Shown here: piece by piece, positions 26,835-35,209 of the stretch | How positions within the stretch are numbered: position 1 is the first letter of the stretch | Layout of the letters: each line of letters opens with the position of its first letter | Source of the DNA: Bacteroidota bacterium | GTDB lineage: Bacteria > Bacteroidota > Bacteroidia > Cytophagales > Cyclobacteriaceae | Direction: 5' to 3' | DNA: 64,000 bases | Assembly (NCBI GenBank): GCA_018266055.1 | Contig: JAFDYT010000002.1 | Span: 267,657-331,656 of the forward strand | The notes under the pieces: generated by a model | What the model saw: only the letters and a program-made list of their open reading frames with translations | The model's database searches: none | Told to the model about the DNA's origin: nothing | Translations under genes and position numbers: made by a program

Positions 26835-26846
26835 GATTACGTAATC
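26835..26846. promoter_or_regulatory. 12-bp palindrome GATTACGTAATC, candidate operator
   Basis: Perfectly self-complementary and centred 22 bp upstream of the ATG at 26818, where an operator or the -7 region would lie. A separate 8-bp inverted pair, AATCCTGA (26843-26850) and TCAGGATT (26889-26896), overlaps it. The rest of the 279-bp region up to the tRNA shows no ORF or other element that I can support. Confidence 0.3.
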
Positions 26847-27069
26847 CTGAAATCCGAAAAAAGTAACGCAATCATGATGCATAAATTATCAGGATTCCAT
26901 AAAGCCAAGACAAAAAAACTGGCGTAGGACCTATTGGATTCCAAATCATATCAAGAACTATAAATACAGAAGAATACAGGCGAAGCGATTTCGTCATCCC
27001 TGAATTGTGCTGAACAAGTCTATGCTGCAGGTTTTCGCAGTGACCTTTATAAACGAAATCATGGGGAAT

Positions 27070-27091
27070 ACTTCACACGCATAAGTGAAGT
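27070..27091 (-). terminator. Hairpin just downstream of tRNA-Arg
   Basis: ACTTCAC/GTGAAGT form a perfect 7-bp stem around an 8-nt loop, beginning 7 nt after the tRNA 3' end. There is no T-run, so it may be a weak terminator or a processing or end-protection hairpin. Confidence 0.35.
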
Positions 27092-27097
27092 AGAGTG

Positions 27098-27169
27098 TAG
27101 TCCCGGCAGGAATCGAACCTGCATCTTCAGAATCGGAATCTGAAATACTATCCATTGTACTACGGAACC
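27098..27169 (-). tRNA. tRNA-Arg (anticodon CCG)
   Basis: 72 nt on the minus strand with a full cloverleaf: acceptor GGTTCCG paired with CGGGACT (a G-U first pair and one T-G pair), D arm GTAC/GTAT, anticodon stem TCAGA/TCTGA with loop TTCCGAT giving anticodon CCG at 27134-27136, a 4-nt variable loop, and T arm GCAGG/CCTGC with loop TTCGATT. The discriminator is A and CCA is not encoded. CCG reads the CGG codon. Confidence 0.93.
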
Positions 27170-27184
27170 AGCAATAAACCGGTG

Positions 27185-27192
27185 CAAAAATA
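27185..27192 (-). promoter_or_regulatory. -7 element (TATTTTTG) of the tRNA-Arg promoter
   Basis: An exact TAnnTTTG match on the minus strand, ending 15 bp before the tRNA 5' end. The -33 position holds a T-rich run (GTTTTTC) and no clean TTTG. Confidence 0.45.
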
Positions 27193-27229
27193 GTCAAACC
27201 GTTGAAGTAGAAAAACTTCTTTTTCGGGC

Positions 27230-28255
27230 TTATTCCTTTGGAATGTAGGTTTCGAAGAATTCCTTCACACTGTTGTTCCACCCGTCCAGCGCCAGCGAGC
27301 GGCCTTTGTTCAGTGCCTGCATCTGCTGATTATTCGCATCAATCAGCTTGTTGATGTTCTTCACCGACTGGTTATAATTATCTACTTCCGCTTTTGATTT
27401 GCTGTCGCCACCAGCCTCAAATACTTTTCGCAATTTGTCAAACTCATCCGCTTTCAAAAGATAGTCAGTAACTGCCCCCATCTTCTCACTTTCTGCCTTC
27501 GCAAACTGATTGAATTTTTTGGCCGCCATGATCAGCGACTGGTCGCGTTGAAATGGTTTTGCCGTATCCAGCTTAGTCTGCGCCTCCATCGCATACTTCA
27601 GCAACGTAGTGCGGTTTTGCTCAATGGCGTTTACATCTTTTCGTTGCACCGCATCCGTCAGGTAAGCTTCTTGCTTGTACACTTTAAAAAACACAAGATA
27701 GATTCGATGATAGTACTGGTTGGCTTTTCCGATCTTGGCTAGCTTTTGCGAAAGTTTGTCTTCGTGCTGCAGAAGTTTAATTGAATTATCAGCAGCAAAT
27801 TTCTCAAACGCCACGCGAAACCGCTCTGTGGCTTCATCAAGTTTTTGATCGGCCAACTCTTGTGCCATGAGGTAAGCCTCCATCTTATCGTACGACTGCT
27901 CGGCAATTTCCTCCATGTCCACAATCTTACCGTAGTCTTCATTAAAAATTGAATTGAGAATACTGATATAGCTCTCGTAGTTTTTCTTTAGCAAGGTGTC
28001 GCCTTTAAACGGATTGAGTCTTGTGGCATTGTTTTGCGCAGCACGGAGTGTCCCCAGCAATTCCTTTCGTTTTTGTTCCAGCCTGCGCAACTTACTGCCG
28101 TGCGCCGATTCACTCATGTAGCTAAGGTACTTTTGTGATATCGCACTTTCCTGCTGATTAAAGAAATTAAGGTAGTCGAGGGCGGTCTTAATGGACTGAC
28201 TGAATGAACTAAATGTCACGCTAAGTGTCACGATGAAAAAGAAAAGTCGTTTCAT
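27230..28255 (-). CDS. Exported helical protein of unknown function, partner of tail-specific protease gene
   Basis: 341 residues with a signal peptide (MKRLFFFIVTLSVTFSSFSQ) and an almost entirely helical, charged body, for example LRRLEQKRKELLGTLRAAQ and ADQKLDEATERFRVAFEKF. It has no TM segment after the signal and no catalytic motif that I recognise. It follows the prc-type protease gene with only 1 bp between, so the two are surely co-transcribed. It could be a regulator, adaptor or substrate of the protease in the way NlpI serves Prc in E. coli, but it lacks TPR repeats and this is inference. Confidence 0.65.
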   Translation of the reverse strand: MKRLFFFIVTLSVTFSSFSQSIKTALDYLNFFNQQESAISQKYLSYMSESAHGSKLRRLEQKRKELLGTLRAAQNNATRLNPFKGDTLLKKNYESYISILNSIFNEDYGKIVDMEEIAEQSYDKMEAYLMAQELADQKLDEATERFRVAFEKFAADNSIKLLQHEDKLSQKLAKIGKANQYYHRIYLVFFKVYKQEAYLTDAVQRKDVNAIEQNRTTLLKYAMEAQTKLDTAKPFQRDQSLIMAAKKFNQFAKAESEKMGAVTDYLLKADEFDKLRKVFEAGGDSKSKAEVDNYNQSVKNINKLIDANNQQMQALNKGRSLALDGWNNSVKEFFETYIPKE

Positions 28256-28256
28256 T

Positions 28257-30365
28257 TTATTTTGCTTGTTGAATTAGATCTTTCATGATTGAATAACATT
28301 CCGACAAATAGTAATCGGTTTGAAGTTCAAGAAGGTAATGCTGGTTCATCTCGTTAAGAAAATGATCAGCCGAAAGTACGTGTTGATCTTGCTGTGTATT
28401 GGTCACCTTGAATTTAGCATCGCTGCGCAGATCGTCAAAGGCTTTTAGTTTTTCATCAAGCGATTGAGAGGCTGCAACAAAATCTTTCCATGTACTGATT
28501 ACAACTTTCTCATCGCCTCTTGCTGCCAGCCAACGTACTAAATTTTCAGTCTTTGCAAAAGCCTCTGACTTTGCCATACGTTCAACACTTTTTCTTTTTA
28601 TATCTGCCAGAGGATAAGGCGGCAGCTTAGTAAAAAATACTTTTTTGTTAACAGAATCGGCACGCAAATGATAGGGTTGGTAAGCTTCTGCCAACTTAAG
28701 TGCTTTGATTACATCAGGCATAACAATATCGGGGATTACGCCGCGCTCCTGAGCTGTCTTTCCTGTTACGCGATAAATGCGGTTGACGGTAACTTTTGCA
28801 AAGCTGGCCGATGACGCCTTTTCATTTTTTTCTTCGGGAGCAAGTGGCAGAATCACCTGGGCGGTGGCTTTGCCATACGTAGTAGAGCCAACGATGACGG
28901 CGCGGTTATAATCCTGCAATGCGGCGGCCAAAAATTCTGAAGCGGACGCGCTGAATCCATTAACTAAAATAATTAGCGGTCCATCGTACACGGTGCCGCG
29001 GTTGTTGTCTTTTACTATGTGAGGTAAGCCTGTTTTATCGGCAATCATACCGAGCGGGCCTTCTTCAATAAAAATCCCCGCCATACTTAGCGCCTCCTGA
29101 AGCGAGCCTCCACCGTTGTTTCGCAAATCAAAAATTAATCCTTCGATGTTCTCCTTTTTGAGCTTGATGATTTCTTTCGCCACGTCGTTGGCACAACGAA
29201 GTCCTTCTGTTTTTTCATCGGGCGCTGAATAAAATCCCGGCAATGCGATGTAGCCAATTTTCTTTTCTTCATTCAGTACGTAGCTACGCACCACATTCTC
29301 CTCCAACGCTACTTTTTCCTTTCTTAGTTTTACAGTTCGTGTAGTTCCGTTTGGCTTCCTGACCAGAAGTTCGATCGTCTCTCTGGAAGGATCTTTAAGA
29401 AAATCCTCGGCTTCCTGTAAATCTCCACCAACAATCTCCAGGCGTTTGATGCCTGAAGTAATGAGCATGACCTTATCACCCGGATTCAATTGGCCACTTC
29501 GCCACGCCTGGCTTCCAGGCACAATCCTACCCAAGACCACAGCGCCATCTTTGTCTTCCTGCAAATCAATACCAAATGAAAACCCTTCGGCAAGAAACGA
29601 AGACATGAACTTCTCCATCGCGGCGCTACCAAAATAGCCTGAGTGCGGATCGGCACTCAACGCATAACTATTTAAGAAAACTGAAGCGACATGGTTTTCA
29701 AATCCTTCCGGATGATGCAAAAGATTGTTGATTTTTCGTTGTTCCGCTTTAATTACTTTCTCGCGAATAGCAGGTTCCAATTTCAGAAAATAAGCATCAT
29801 TCACTGCCGATGCTTTTATCGAGTCTATCCCGGCTTGTTCCATCACCTTTAGATACACCGAATAAAGTACCATTTTTTTCCATCGGCTCTGAAGGGCAAT
29901 TTCATTGGAAGGCCGCGTTAGAGGTGCATAGGAAAGTTCAAGCGGTTGCTTTAAAATGGTAGGGACATTGACATTACGGTTTTCATCAAGAAACCGGTTA
30001 CAGTTCTCCAGGTTTTTTTTCAAGACTTCGGTAATGGCAGGAACAAAACGCCATTGTAGTCCTTTTAGCTCATCCACCATTTGAGCCTCATGTTCGCGAA
30101 GGCGGTTCACATCGTCTTCCGAAAAATAAATTTTAGAAGGATCAATGGCTTCAAGAAAGAGATCAACGACTTTTTTAGAAAGCTGTTTGTCGATAGTCGG
30201 AGGCGCTACGTGTCTGGTAGAAATTATTTCCGTGAGTCGTGCGGCTTCTTTCTGAAAATCGGTCTGCGCAAACAGGCACGAGCAGGGAATGAAAAACAAA
30301 AGACTGGTTATGAAACGATTCAAGTCCTGCAAAATTGATCGAACAATAATAGCGATTAAATCCAT
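28257..30365 (-). CDS. prc: Tail-specific (C-terminal processing) protease, S41 family
   Basis: 702 residues from the ATG at 30365; a TTG five codons upstream is an alternative. The N-terminal hydrophobic segment (about residues 18-35) is a signal. The Prc-type helical domain with KKVVDLFLEAIDPSKIYFSEDD follows, then a PDZ domain (about 240-330), then the S41 core with the catalytic serine in NGFSASASEFLAAAL and the lysine in STTYGKATAQ. The length and order match E. coli Prc/Tsp (682 aa). It degrades or trims periplasmic proteins from the C-terminus. It diverges from the AlkD-like gene and is followed by its 1-bp-spaced partner. Confidence 0.9.
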   Translation of the reverse strand: MDLIAIIVRSILQDLNRFITSLLFFIPCSCLFAQTDFQKEAARLTEIISTRHVAPPTIDKQLSKKVVDLFLEAIDPSKIYFSEDDVNRLREHEAQMVDELKGLQWRFVPAITEVLKKNLENCNRFLDENRNVNVPTILKQPLELSYAPLTRPSNEIALQSRWKKMVLYSVYLKVMEQAGIDSIKASAVNDAYFLKLEPAIREKVIKAEQRKINNLLHHPEGFENHVASVFLNSYALSADPHSGYFGSAAMEKFMSSFLAEGFSFGIDLQEDKDGAVVLGRIVPGSQAWRSGQLNPGDKVMLITSGIKRLEIVGGDLQEAEDFLKDPSRETIELLVRKPNGTTRTVKLRKEKVALEENVVRSYVLNEEKKIGYIALPGFYSAPDEKTEGLRCANDVAKEIIKLKKENIEGLIFDLRNNGGGSLQEALSMAGIFIEEGPLGMIADKTGLPHIVKDNNRGTVYDGPLIILVNGFSASASEFLAAALQDYNRAVIVGSTTYGKATAQVILPLAPEEKNEKASSASFAKVTVNRIYRVTGKTAQERGVIPDIVMPDVIKALKLAEAYQPYHLRADSVNKKVFFTKLPPYPLADIKRKSVERMAKSEAFAKTENLVRWLAARGDEKVVISTWKDFVAASQSLDEKLKAFDDLRSDAKFKVTNTQQDQHVLSADHFLNEMNQHYLLELQTDYYLSECYSIMKDLIQQAK

Positions 30366-30392
30366 TAAATTGAACAGCAAAAGTCAGGGTCT

Positions 30393-31127
30393 ATGGCATC
30401 ACCGAAAAAAACAAAAGAGCAGCATCAGTTTCTCCTGGGCGAGATTATAAAACAATCCGGAAAACCTACGCAACACACTTTCTCCGACAATTACTTGGGC
30501 AATACTCATTTTCGATATGCCATCAGCATTCCGCGACTGCGAACGATCGCTAAAAGCTGGATGAAAGAAAACCCTACGCTTTCCGCGAATGAATTGGCTG
30601 ACCTGCTTTCGTCGTTGACTAAGGCTCCATCCTCTACCGAAAAAACAATGGCAGGGCTTTTACTGGACTATGCCACCGAAGCTCAGCTAAGCTTTGCACC
30701 TAAGAATATTGATGCGTGGCTCAATCACTTAGAGGGGTGGGCCGAAGTCGATGCGCTTTGCACCAGCGGGTTGAGCCGAAAGGCAATCACCAAAGCCTGG
30801 GGCGCATGGAAAAAAGTTATGCTCCAGTTAAATAAAAGCAAAAACATCAATAAGCGCCGGGCCTCCATCGTGCTGCTGTGTGTACCGCTGCGTGTGCGCG
30901 ATCACCGCATTCCACCTGTAGCCTTTACCTTGATCGACAACCTGAAACAGGAAAAGGAAATTCTAATCACCAAAGCAATTTCATGGGTGCTTCGTAGCAT
31001 GGTAAAGGTGCATCGCGAGGCCTTGGAGGAATACATCCGTGAAAACAAAGAAACGCTGCCAGCCATTGCCGTGCGCGAAACCATGATGAAACTGAAAACA
31101 GGAAAAAAGACGGCGCGTAAAAAATAG
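30393..31127 (+). CDS. AlkD-like DNA alkylation repair protein
   Basis: 244 residues, cytoplasmic, built of helical HEAT-like repeats as in AlkD. HLEGWAEVDALCTSGL (about residues 109-124) resembles the AlkD active-site region, where an aspartate and a tryptophan help remove 3-methyladenine or N7-alkylated bases without base flipping. The C-terminus is rich in Lys/Arg (KTGKKTARKK), fitting DNA contact. The gene is 28 bp from the divergent prc start. Catalytic activity is likely but not certain, because some family members lack glycosylase function. Confidence 0.82.
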   Translation: MASPKKTKEQHQFLLGEIIKQSGKPTQHTFSDNYLGNTHFRYAISIPRLRTIAKSWMKENPTLSANELADLLSSLTKAPSSTEKTMAGLLLDYATEAQLSFAPKNIDAWLNHLEGWAEVDALCTSGLSRKAITKAWGAWKKVMLQLNKSKNINKRRASIVLLCVPLRVRDHRIPPVAFTLIDNLKQEKEILITKAISWVLRSMVKVHREALEEYIRENKETLPAIAVRETMMKLKTGKKTARKK

Positions 31128-31133
31128 CACCGG

Positions 31134-31217
31134 TTACATCTTTGTTAGCAAAAGAAGTAGCAGAATGACTACTGTAAACAAAACTGCGAAAATCTTATTG
31201 CTGAATCGTGTAGTCAT
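31134..31217 (-). CDS. Possible 27-residue single-pass membrane peptide
   Basis: The frame starting at the ATG 31217-31215 encodes a basic N-terminus (TTRFSNK) followed by one helix of leucine, valine and isoleucine and a short KM end. This has the positive-inside layout of real small membrane proteins. It lies between the AlkD-like stop and the divergent DUF2007 gene, where no other gene is present. No family was recognised, and the call rests only on composition and position. Confidence 0.3.
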   Translation of the reverse strand: MTTRFSNKIFAVLFTVVILLLLLLTKM

Positions 31218-31287
31218 AGCCTTCAGGTTTAGTGTTGCGAAATTGCTAAATTTAATAACCTGAAGAATCACATAATCGTGTGGTAGC

Positions 31288-31689
31288 ATGATCGATGCGC
31301 AAAGCAAAATAATAATTTTCAAAGCCTACGACACGGTCATGGAGGCAAACCTTGCTAAAACAAAATTGGATGCGTACGGTATCCCCTGTTTCCTTACGGA
31401 TGAAAACCTGACTACCCTTTACCCCATTCGCAATGCTATCTTCCCAGGCGTGCGCCTTTTCATTTTCGAAGAGGACTCGGATGAAGTGAAAACTATTTTA
31501 GGCGAAGAACAGACCTCCACCAGTTTCATCAAATGCCCGCGCTGCGGATCACACGATTTTGACGCGCATCTTTCCCCTTTCGACCGTGGGGTTTTCTTCC
31601 TTACGGGAATCTTTGGAATGATGACGCCTTCAAGCTCACCTTCCCAATACCGCTGCAAGAGTTGTGGTACTATTTACGATTGCCAGTGA
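31288..31689 (+). CDS. DUF2007 protein with C-terminal zinc ribbon
   Basis: 133 residues. Residues 1-75 match the DUF2007 putative signal-transducing fold (IIIFKAYDTVMEANLAKTKLDAYGIPCFL ... in summary: an alpha/beta domain sensing position of small ligands is assumed). Two Cys pairs, CPRC (about 93-96) and CKSC (about 122-125), form a zinc ribbon, separated by a short hydrophobic stretch. The function of DUF2007 is not established. The gene converges on the OmpA/PD40 gene with 9 bp between stops. Confidence 0.82.
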   Translation: MIDAQSKIIIFKAYDTVMEANLAKTKLDAYGIPCFLTDENLTTLYPIRNAIFPGVRLFIFEEDSDEVKTILGEEQTSTSFIKCPRCGSHDFDAHLSPFDRGVFFLTGIFGMMTPSSSPSQYRCKSCGTIYDCQ

Positions 31690-31698
31690 GGGCGACGA

Positions 31699-33459
31699 TC
31701 AGATTTTCAGGATCGTAAACTCCACACGCCGGTTGTTGGCGCGTCCTTCCTCTGTATCGTTAGTGTCAATCGGCTTGGTTTCACCGTAACCTTGCGCCTG
31801 CAATCTTGACGAATCGATGCCCTGGCTGATGAGATAATCTACCACGGCCTGCGAGCGCCCCTGCGACAAGTTCAGATTATATTGGTCAGAGCCTTTACTG
31901 TCGGTGTGGCCGGCAATCTCTACAGAAACTTTTGGATTTTGTTTCAGAAAATCCACCACTTTGTTTAGCTCAACAAACGATTCTGATTTCAACGTAGTCT
32001 TGTCAAAATCAAAGTAAATGTTCTTCAACCGCACGGTCAATCCGACTTCAATTTCTGTGAGGAAAACATTTTTGATCACCGGCGTGGCATTTTCATCTAC
32101 CAATTGCACGCTGTCTGTATTGTTAAGGTATCCCTCCGCTGAGACGCTGTACATGTACCAACCCAAGCCGGGCACATCCTGCTGATAGCTCCCTTGATTA
32201 ACCTGCGGAGTTAAAGCCGATGCTGTACTCTTCTGAGTGATCGTCAATTTTGCACCAGACACCTTGGCATTGGTTTTTTTGTCAATGATATCTCCGGCAA
32301 GCGAAAGCTGTTTCGCTAGCGGAGTCAAATACACATCCACTTTCAATGTCGTGTCACGGTTAAGGTGTGGCACTTTAAAGTCGCCTGCAAAAGGCAGAAA
32401 ACCCGAAGCGTTGGCGGCTATAGAATACATATCTACTTCCGGAATGCGCGTTTCAAATTTTCCAGCCGTCGTTGATTTCAACGCGATGGGCTGTTTCAGT
32501 TCTTTCAATTTCACTTCGACTGAAGCTTGCACCGGTTGTTTGGTCTTCTGATTGTACGTCATCCCTGACAATACAATGTTGATGTTACGAGGTTTAAGAA
32601 TCAGCAAGTCGTAATTCCCTCCGTCCACTCGCGCACCGGCGCGCGCAGTAAAAATGTTTCCTTTAGCATCGATAGTGAAGTAAGCGTCGTCGGCGCCGGT
32701 GTTCACAGCCTTTCCTAAGTTCACTGGCTCACTCCAGTTTTGCCACGAGTCATCAAGCCGCGTGGTACGGTATACATCTACACCTCCGATTCTTTCTTTG
32801 GTAAACCGGTTACTGGCAAAATATAACGTCTTCTGATCCGGCGCCAGAAAAGGTGCAAAGTCATCGGCAATAGAGCTGATCTTCAGCTTCACTGGTTTTG
32901 AAAAATGACCGTCAGGTTGTTTTGTGCTCAGGTATAAATCGCTGAATTTGTCACCTTCTTTTTCGGCAAAATATAAGATCATCTGGCGGCCATCAGCAGA
33001 AAGTGTGGCGCCGTAAAAAACACCTTTATTCATTGCCTCAAAGTCGGTGATGGAAAGTTCAGTAAATGACCCTGAAGCACTGACAACAGAAAAACCGACC
33101 GCGTTCTTCGAACGGTTTCCCCGGATGAACAGCGATCCATCAGGAAGGAAATTGAATACCTGGTTAAACCGGTTTTGATTGAATGGAGCTCCAAGGTGTT
33201 TGGCTTTGGTCCACACCCCTTTGTCGTCAAGGGTAGACACCCATATATCCTGGCTGTTTTCTTTTCCGAAAGTATTTTCCGGATGGTTGCTCACAAAAAA
33301 GTAAAGGCTTTTTCCGTCAGGAGAAACTACCGGCGACACTTCGTTGTAGCGGGTGTTGACGTTATCATTCATCTTCACCAATTCATACCGTGGGCTAATT
33401 TCTTGCGCAAGCGTGGCCAACTGTAGCAGACAAAAGAGCAGCAGGTAAGGTAATCTCAT
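31699..33459 (-). CDS. OmpA-family protein with PD40 (WD40-like) repeats
   Basis: 586 residues with a signal peptide. Residues about 40-290 contain PD40/WD40-like beta-propeller repeats (SPDGKSLYFFVS, SADGRQMILYFAE, APDQKTLYFASNRF). Two carboxypeptidase-regulatory-like segments follow. The OmpA C-terminal peptidoglycan-binding domain spans about 470-586 (NIYFDFDKTTLKSES, IAGHTDSKGSDQYN, LSQGRSQAVVDYL, GRANNRRVEF). This arrangement is common in Bacteroidota and includes envelope-anchoring proteins, some of them linked to T9SS (PorE-like). A TATCTTTA -7-like box lies upstream at 33475-33482, so it probably has its own promoter. Confidence 0.88.
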   Translation of the reverse strand: MRLPYLLLFCLLQLATLAQEISPRYELVKMNDNVNTRYNEVSPVVSPDGKSLYFFVSNHPENTFGKENSQDIWVSTLDDKGVWTKAKHLGAPFNQNRFNQVFNFLPDGSLFIRGNRSKNAVGFSVVSASGSFTELSITDFEAMNKGVFYGATLSADGRQMILYFAEKEGDKFSDLYLSTKQPDGHFSKPVKLKISSIADDFAPFLAPDQKTLYFASNRFTKERIGGVDVYRTTRLDDSWQNWSEPVNLGKAVNTGADDAYFTIDAKGNIFTARAGARVDGGNYDLLILKPRNINIVLSGMTYNQKTKQPVQASVEVKLKELKQPIALKSTTAGKFETRIPEVDMYSIAANASGFLPFAGDFKVPHLNRDTTLKVDVYLTPLAKQLSLAGDIIDKKTNAKVSGAKLTITQKSTASALTPQVNQGSYQQDVPGLGWYMYSVSAEGYLNNTDSVQLVDENATPVIKNVFLTEIEVGLTVRLKNIYFDFDKTTLKSESFVELNKVVDFLKQNPKVSVEIAGHTDSKGSDQYNLNLSQGRSQAVVDYLISQGIDSSRLQAQGYGETKPIDTNDTEEGRANNRRVEFTILKI

Positions 33460-33474
33460 GAATTATTTTTGGGT

Positions 33475-33482
33475 TAAAGATA
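33475..33482 (-). promoter_or_regulatory. Candidate -7 element of the OmpA/PD40 gene
   Basis: TATCTTTA on the minus strand, one base from the TAnnTTTG consensus and 15 bp before the ATG. No -33 TTTG is evident. Confidence 0.28.
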
Positions 33483-33513
33483 GGGGATTTATACGGGATG
33501 TGAACACCCGAGA

Positions 33514-34140
33514 TCAACTGTTAGCAGCTGTCCTTACCAGCACATAATCAGGTTCAATACGATACTCCATGTTTACCTTGGTGATATGATCAGACGAAAT
33601 CGTTCCATGCAGATTGCCTTCTTCCTGCAACAGGAACGGCTGCACATTTAGCTGATTTGAAAAATGTAATCCTCCCCTACCATCAATTTTGTACATCGTT
33701 TCTTTGGCACACCAATACACTGTGCATTTGATCACATTCTTCCCGGCATCGGCTAATTCAATAGGGGAAAAAATGCGCGGGGCAATTTTCAGAATTTTTT
33801 GTTTTGGTTGCTCAATGTCGATACCTACCGACTGATAATAGTCGATCTGCGCAGCCACATAAGGGAACGAATGAGAAAGCGAAAGATGATGCGGATACTT
33901 TTCTAAAAATGGTTTACCAAAAGTATCTTTCTTTATGCCGAAATAGCGCAACCCCAAATGATTGGAAAGCGACAACACAAGATGGCGCGCCGCCATCCAT
34001 TCCATTCTTTTCTGATCGTGTGAAATTTCGGCGGGAGCCTCACCGATAATTTTGCTTACCAACTGATCATGGGTCTCTTCAATATGCCAAATGGCCCATC
34101 CACTTTGGTTTCCGCTCTGATGAATTTCTTTCAAGGGCAT
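33514..34140 (-). CDS. 4'-phosphopantetheinyl transferase superfamily protein (Sfp type)
   Basis: 208 residues. The Mg-binding motif GIDIE (Asp108, Glu110) and the WCAKE motif (Trp143, Lys146, Glu147) are intact. It moves phosphopantetheine from CoA onto a carrier-protein serine. Sfp-type enzymes serve NRPS/PKS carrier proteins or primary ACP where AcpS is missing; no NRPS, PKS or ACP gene is in the window, so the target is unknown. It is 54 bp upstream of, and co-directional with, the OmpA/PD40 gene and diverges from the WD40 gene. Confidence 0.85.
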   Translation of the reverse strand: MPLKEIHQSGNQSGWAIWHIEETHDQLVSKIIGEAPAEISHDQKRMEWMAARHLVLSLSNHLGLRYFGIKKDTFGKPFLEKYPHHLSLSHSFPYVAAQIDYYQSVGIDIEQPKQKILKIAPRIFSPIELADAGKNVIKCTVYWCAKETMYKIDGRGGLHFSNQLNVQPFLLQEEGNLHGTISSDHITKVNMEYRIEPDYVLVRTAANS

Positions 34141-34194
34141 TGGTATTCCGTTTTTAATGGTTCAATTTTGGTAAAATAATCCGAAATCAAAATT

Positions 34195-35106
34195 GTGAGT
34201 GTACAGGTAAACAAACTCCACACGTTCACCGGACATACCGACAGCATTTATACGTTGCAGGCGGCGGATCAACCCAATTTATTTTTCTCCGGCGCAGGTG
34301 ATGGCATGATTGCTTTGTGGGACTTGCAGGCACGCGGCGATGGCGAACTGATCGCCCGGCTTCCCAACTCTGTATATTCGCTGCTACACCTTCACGAACA
34401 AAAACAACTAATCGCCGGGCAAAATTTTTCCGGGCTTCATCTAATCGATTACAAAAACAAAAAGGAAGTCGCTTCGCTCCAAGTTACATCGTCAGCCATT
34501 TTCGATATCCGCAATTTTGGAAACGACATCATCATCGCTACCGGCGATGGTGTGGTTTCGGTAATAGACCTTGAACAATGGAGTTTGAAAAAGCGAATGG
34601 CTCACGCTGAAAAAAGTGCACGTACGATTGCTATCAATCCTACGGCCGGAGAGATGGCTGTGGGCTACAGTGACAACTTCATCCGAATTTTTAGTTTGGA
34701 CAGCTACGAACTCAAACACGAGATCAACGCCCATCAAAACTCAGTGTTTACGCTCATTTATTCCCCGGATTGGAAACAGTTGCTGAGTGGATCGCGCGAT
34801 GCCCGACTAAAAGTCTGGAACGCAGACTCAGGATATTCTCTTCATCAGGAAGTAGCCGCCCATCTCTTCGCCATCAATCACCTGACCTTCTCTCCTGACG
34901 GAAAATACTTAGCCTCCGCCAGTATGGACAAGTCGGTCAAGGTGTGGGATGCTGCAACCCTTCAACTTCTCAAGGTCATTGACAAAGGCCGGCACGCGGG
35001 CCATGGCACCTCGGTAAACAAACTCCTCTGGACATCGTTTAACAGCCAACTGATAAGTGCAGGCGACGACCGTATCATTTCTGCCTGGGATTTACTATTT
35101 TTGTAG
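34195..35106 (+). CDS. WD40-repeat protein
   Basis: 303 residues starting with GTG (34195-34197); no in-frame ATG lies nearby and the first repeat starts at residue 6, so GTG is the natural start. It has no signal peptide and is probably cytoplasmic. Seven WD40 repeats can be read (for example FTGHTDSIYTL, GMIALWDLQA, SRDARLKVWNADSG, SMDKSVKVWDAATL, DRIISAWDLLFL), the count for one closed propeller. It would act as a protein-interaction scaffold. A DivIVA-folB pair follows after about 100 bp. Confidence 0.85.
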   Translation: MSVQVNKLHTFTGHTDSIYTLQAADQPNLFFSGAGDGMIALWDLQARGDGELIARLPNSVYSLLHLHEQKQLIAGQNFSGLHLIDYKNKKEVASLQVTSSAIFDIRNFGNDIIIATGDGVVSVIDLEQWSLKKRMAHAEKSARTIAINPTAGEMAVGYSDNFIRIFSLDSYELKHEINAHQNSVFTLIYSPDWKQLLSGSRDARLKVWNADSGYSLHQEVAAHLFAINHLTFSPDGKYLASASMDKSVKVWDAATLQLLKVIDKGRHAGHGTSVNKLLWTSFNSQLISAGDDRIISAWDLLFL

Positions 35107-35159
35107 ATCGTTGTTTTCAGTTAGTGACAGACGGGCCCAGCCAATTGCTTAGTCCGCCA

Positions 35160-35197
35160 TTTTTTAAACTTTTGAGTCAAAGTATTTTTTAAACTTT
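35160..35197 (+). repeat. 13-bp direct repeat upstream of divIVA
   Basis: TTTTTTAAACTTT occurs at 35160-35172 and again at 35185-35197, 25 bp start to start, ending 12 bp before the ATG at 35210. A TTTTG (35170-35174) lies at the first copy's end. The repeat may be a regulator site or simple T-rich promoter sequence. Confidence 0.35.
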
Positions 35198-35209
35198 AAA
35201 ACGGCCATC

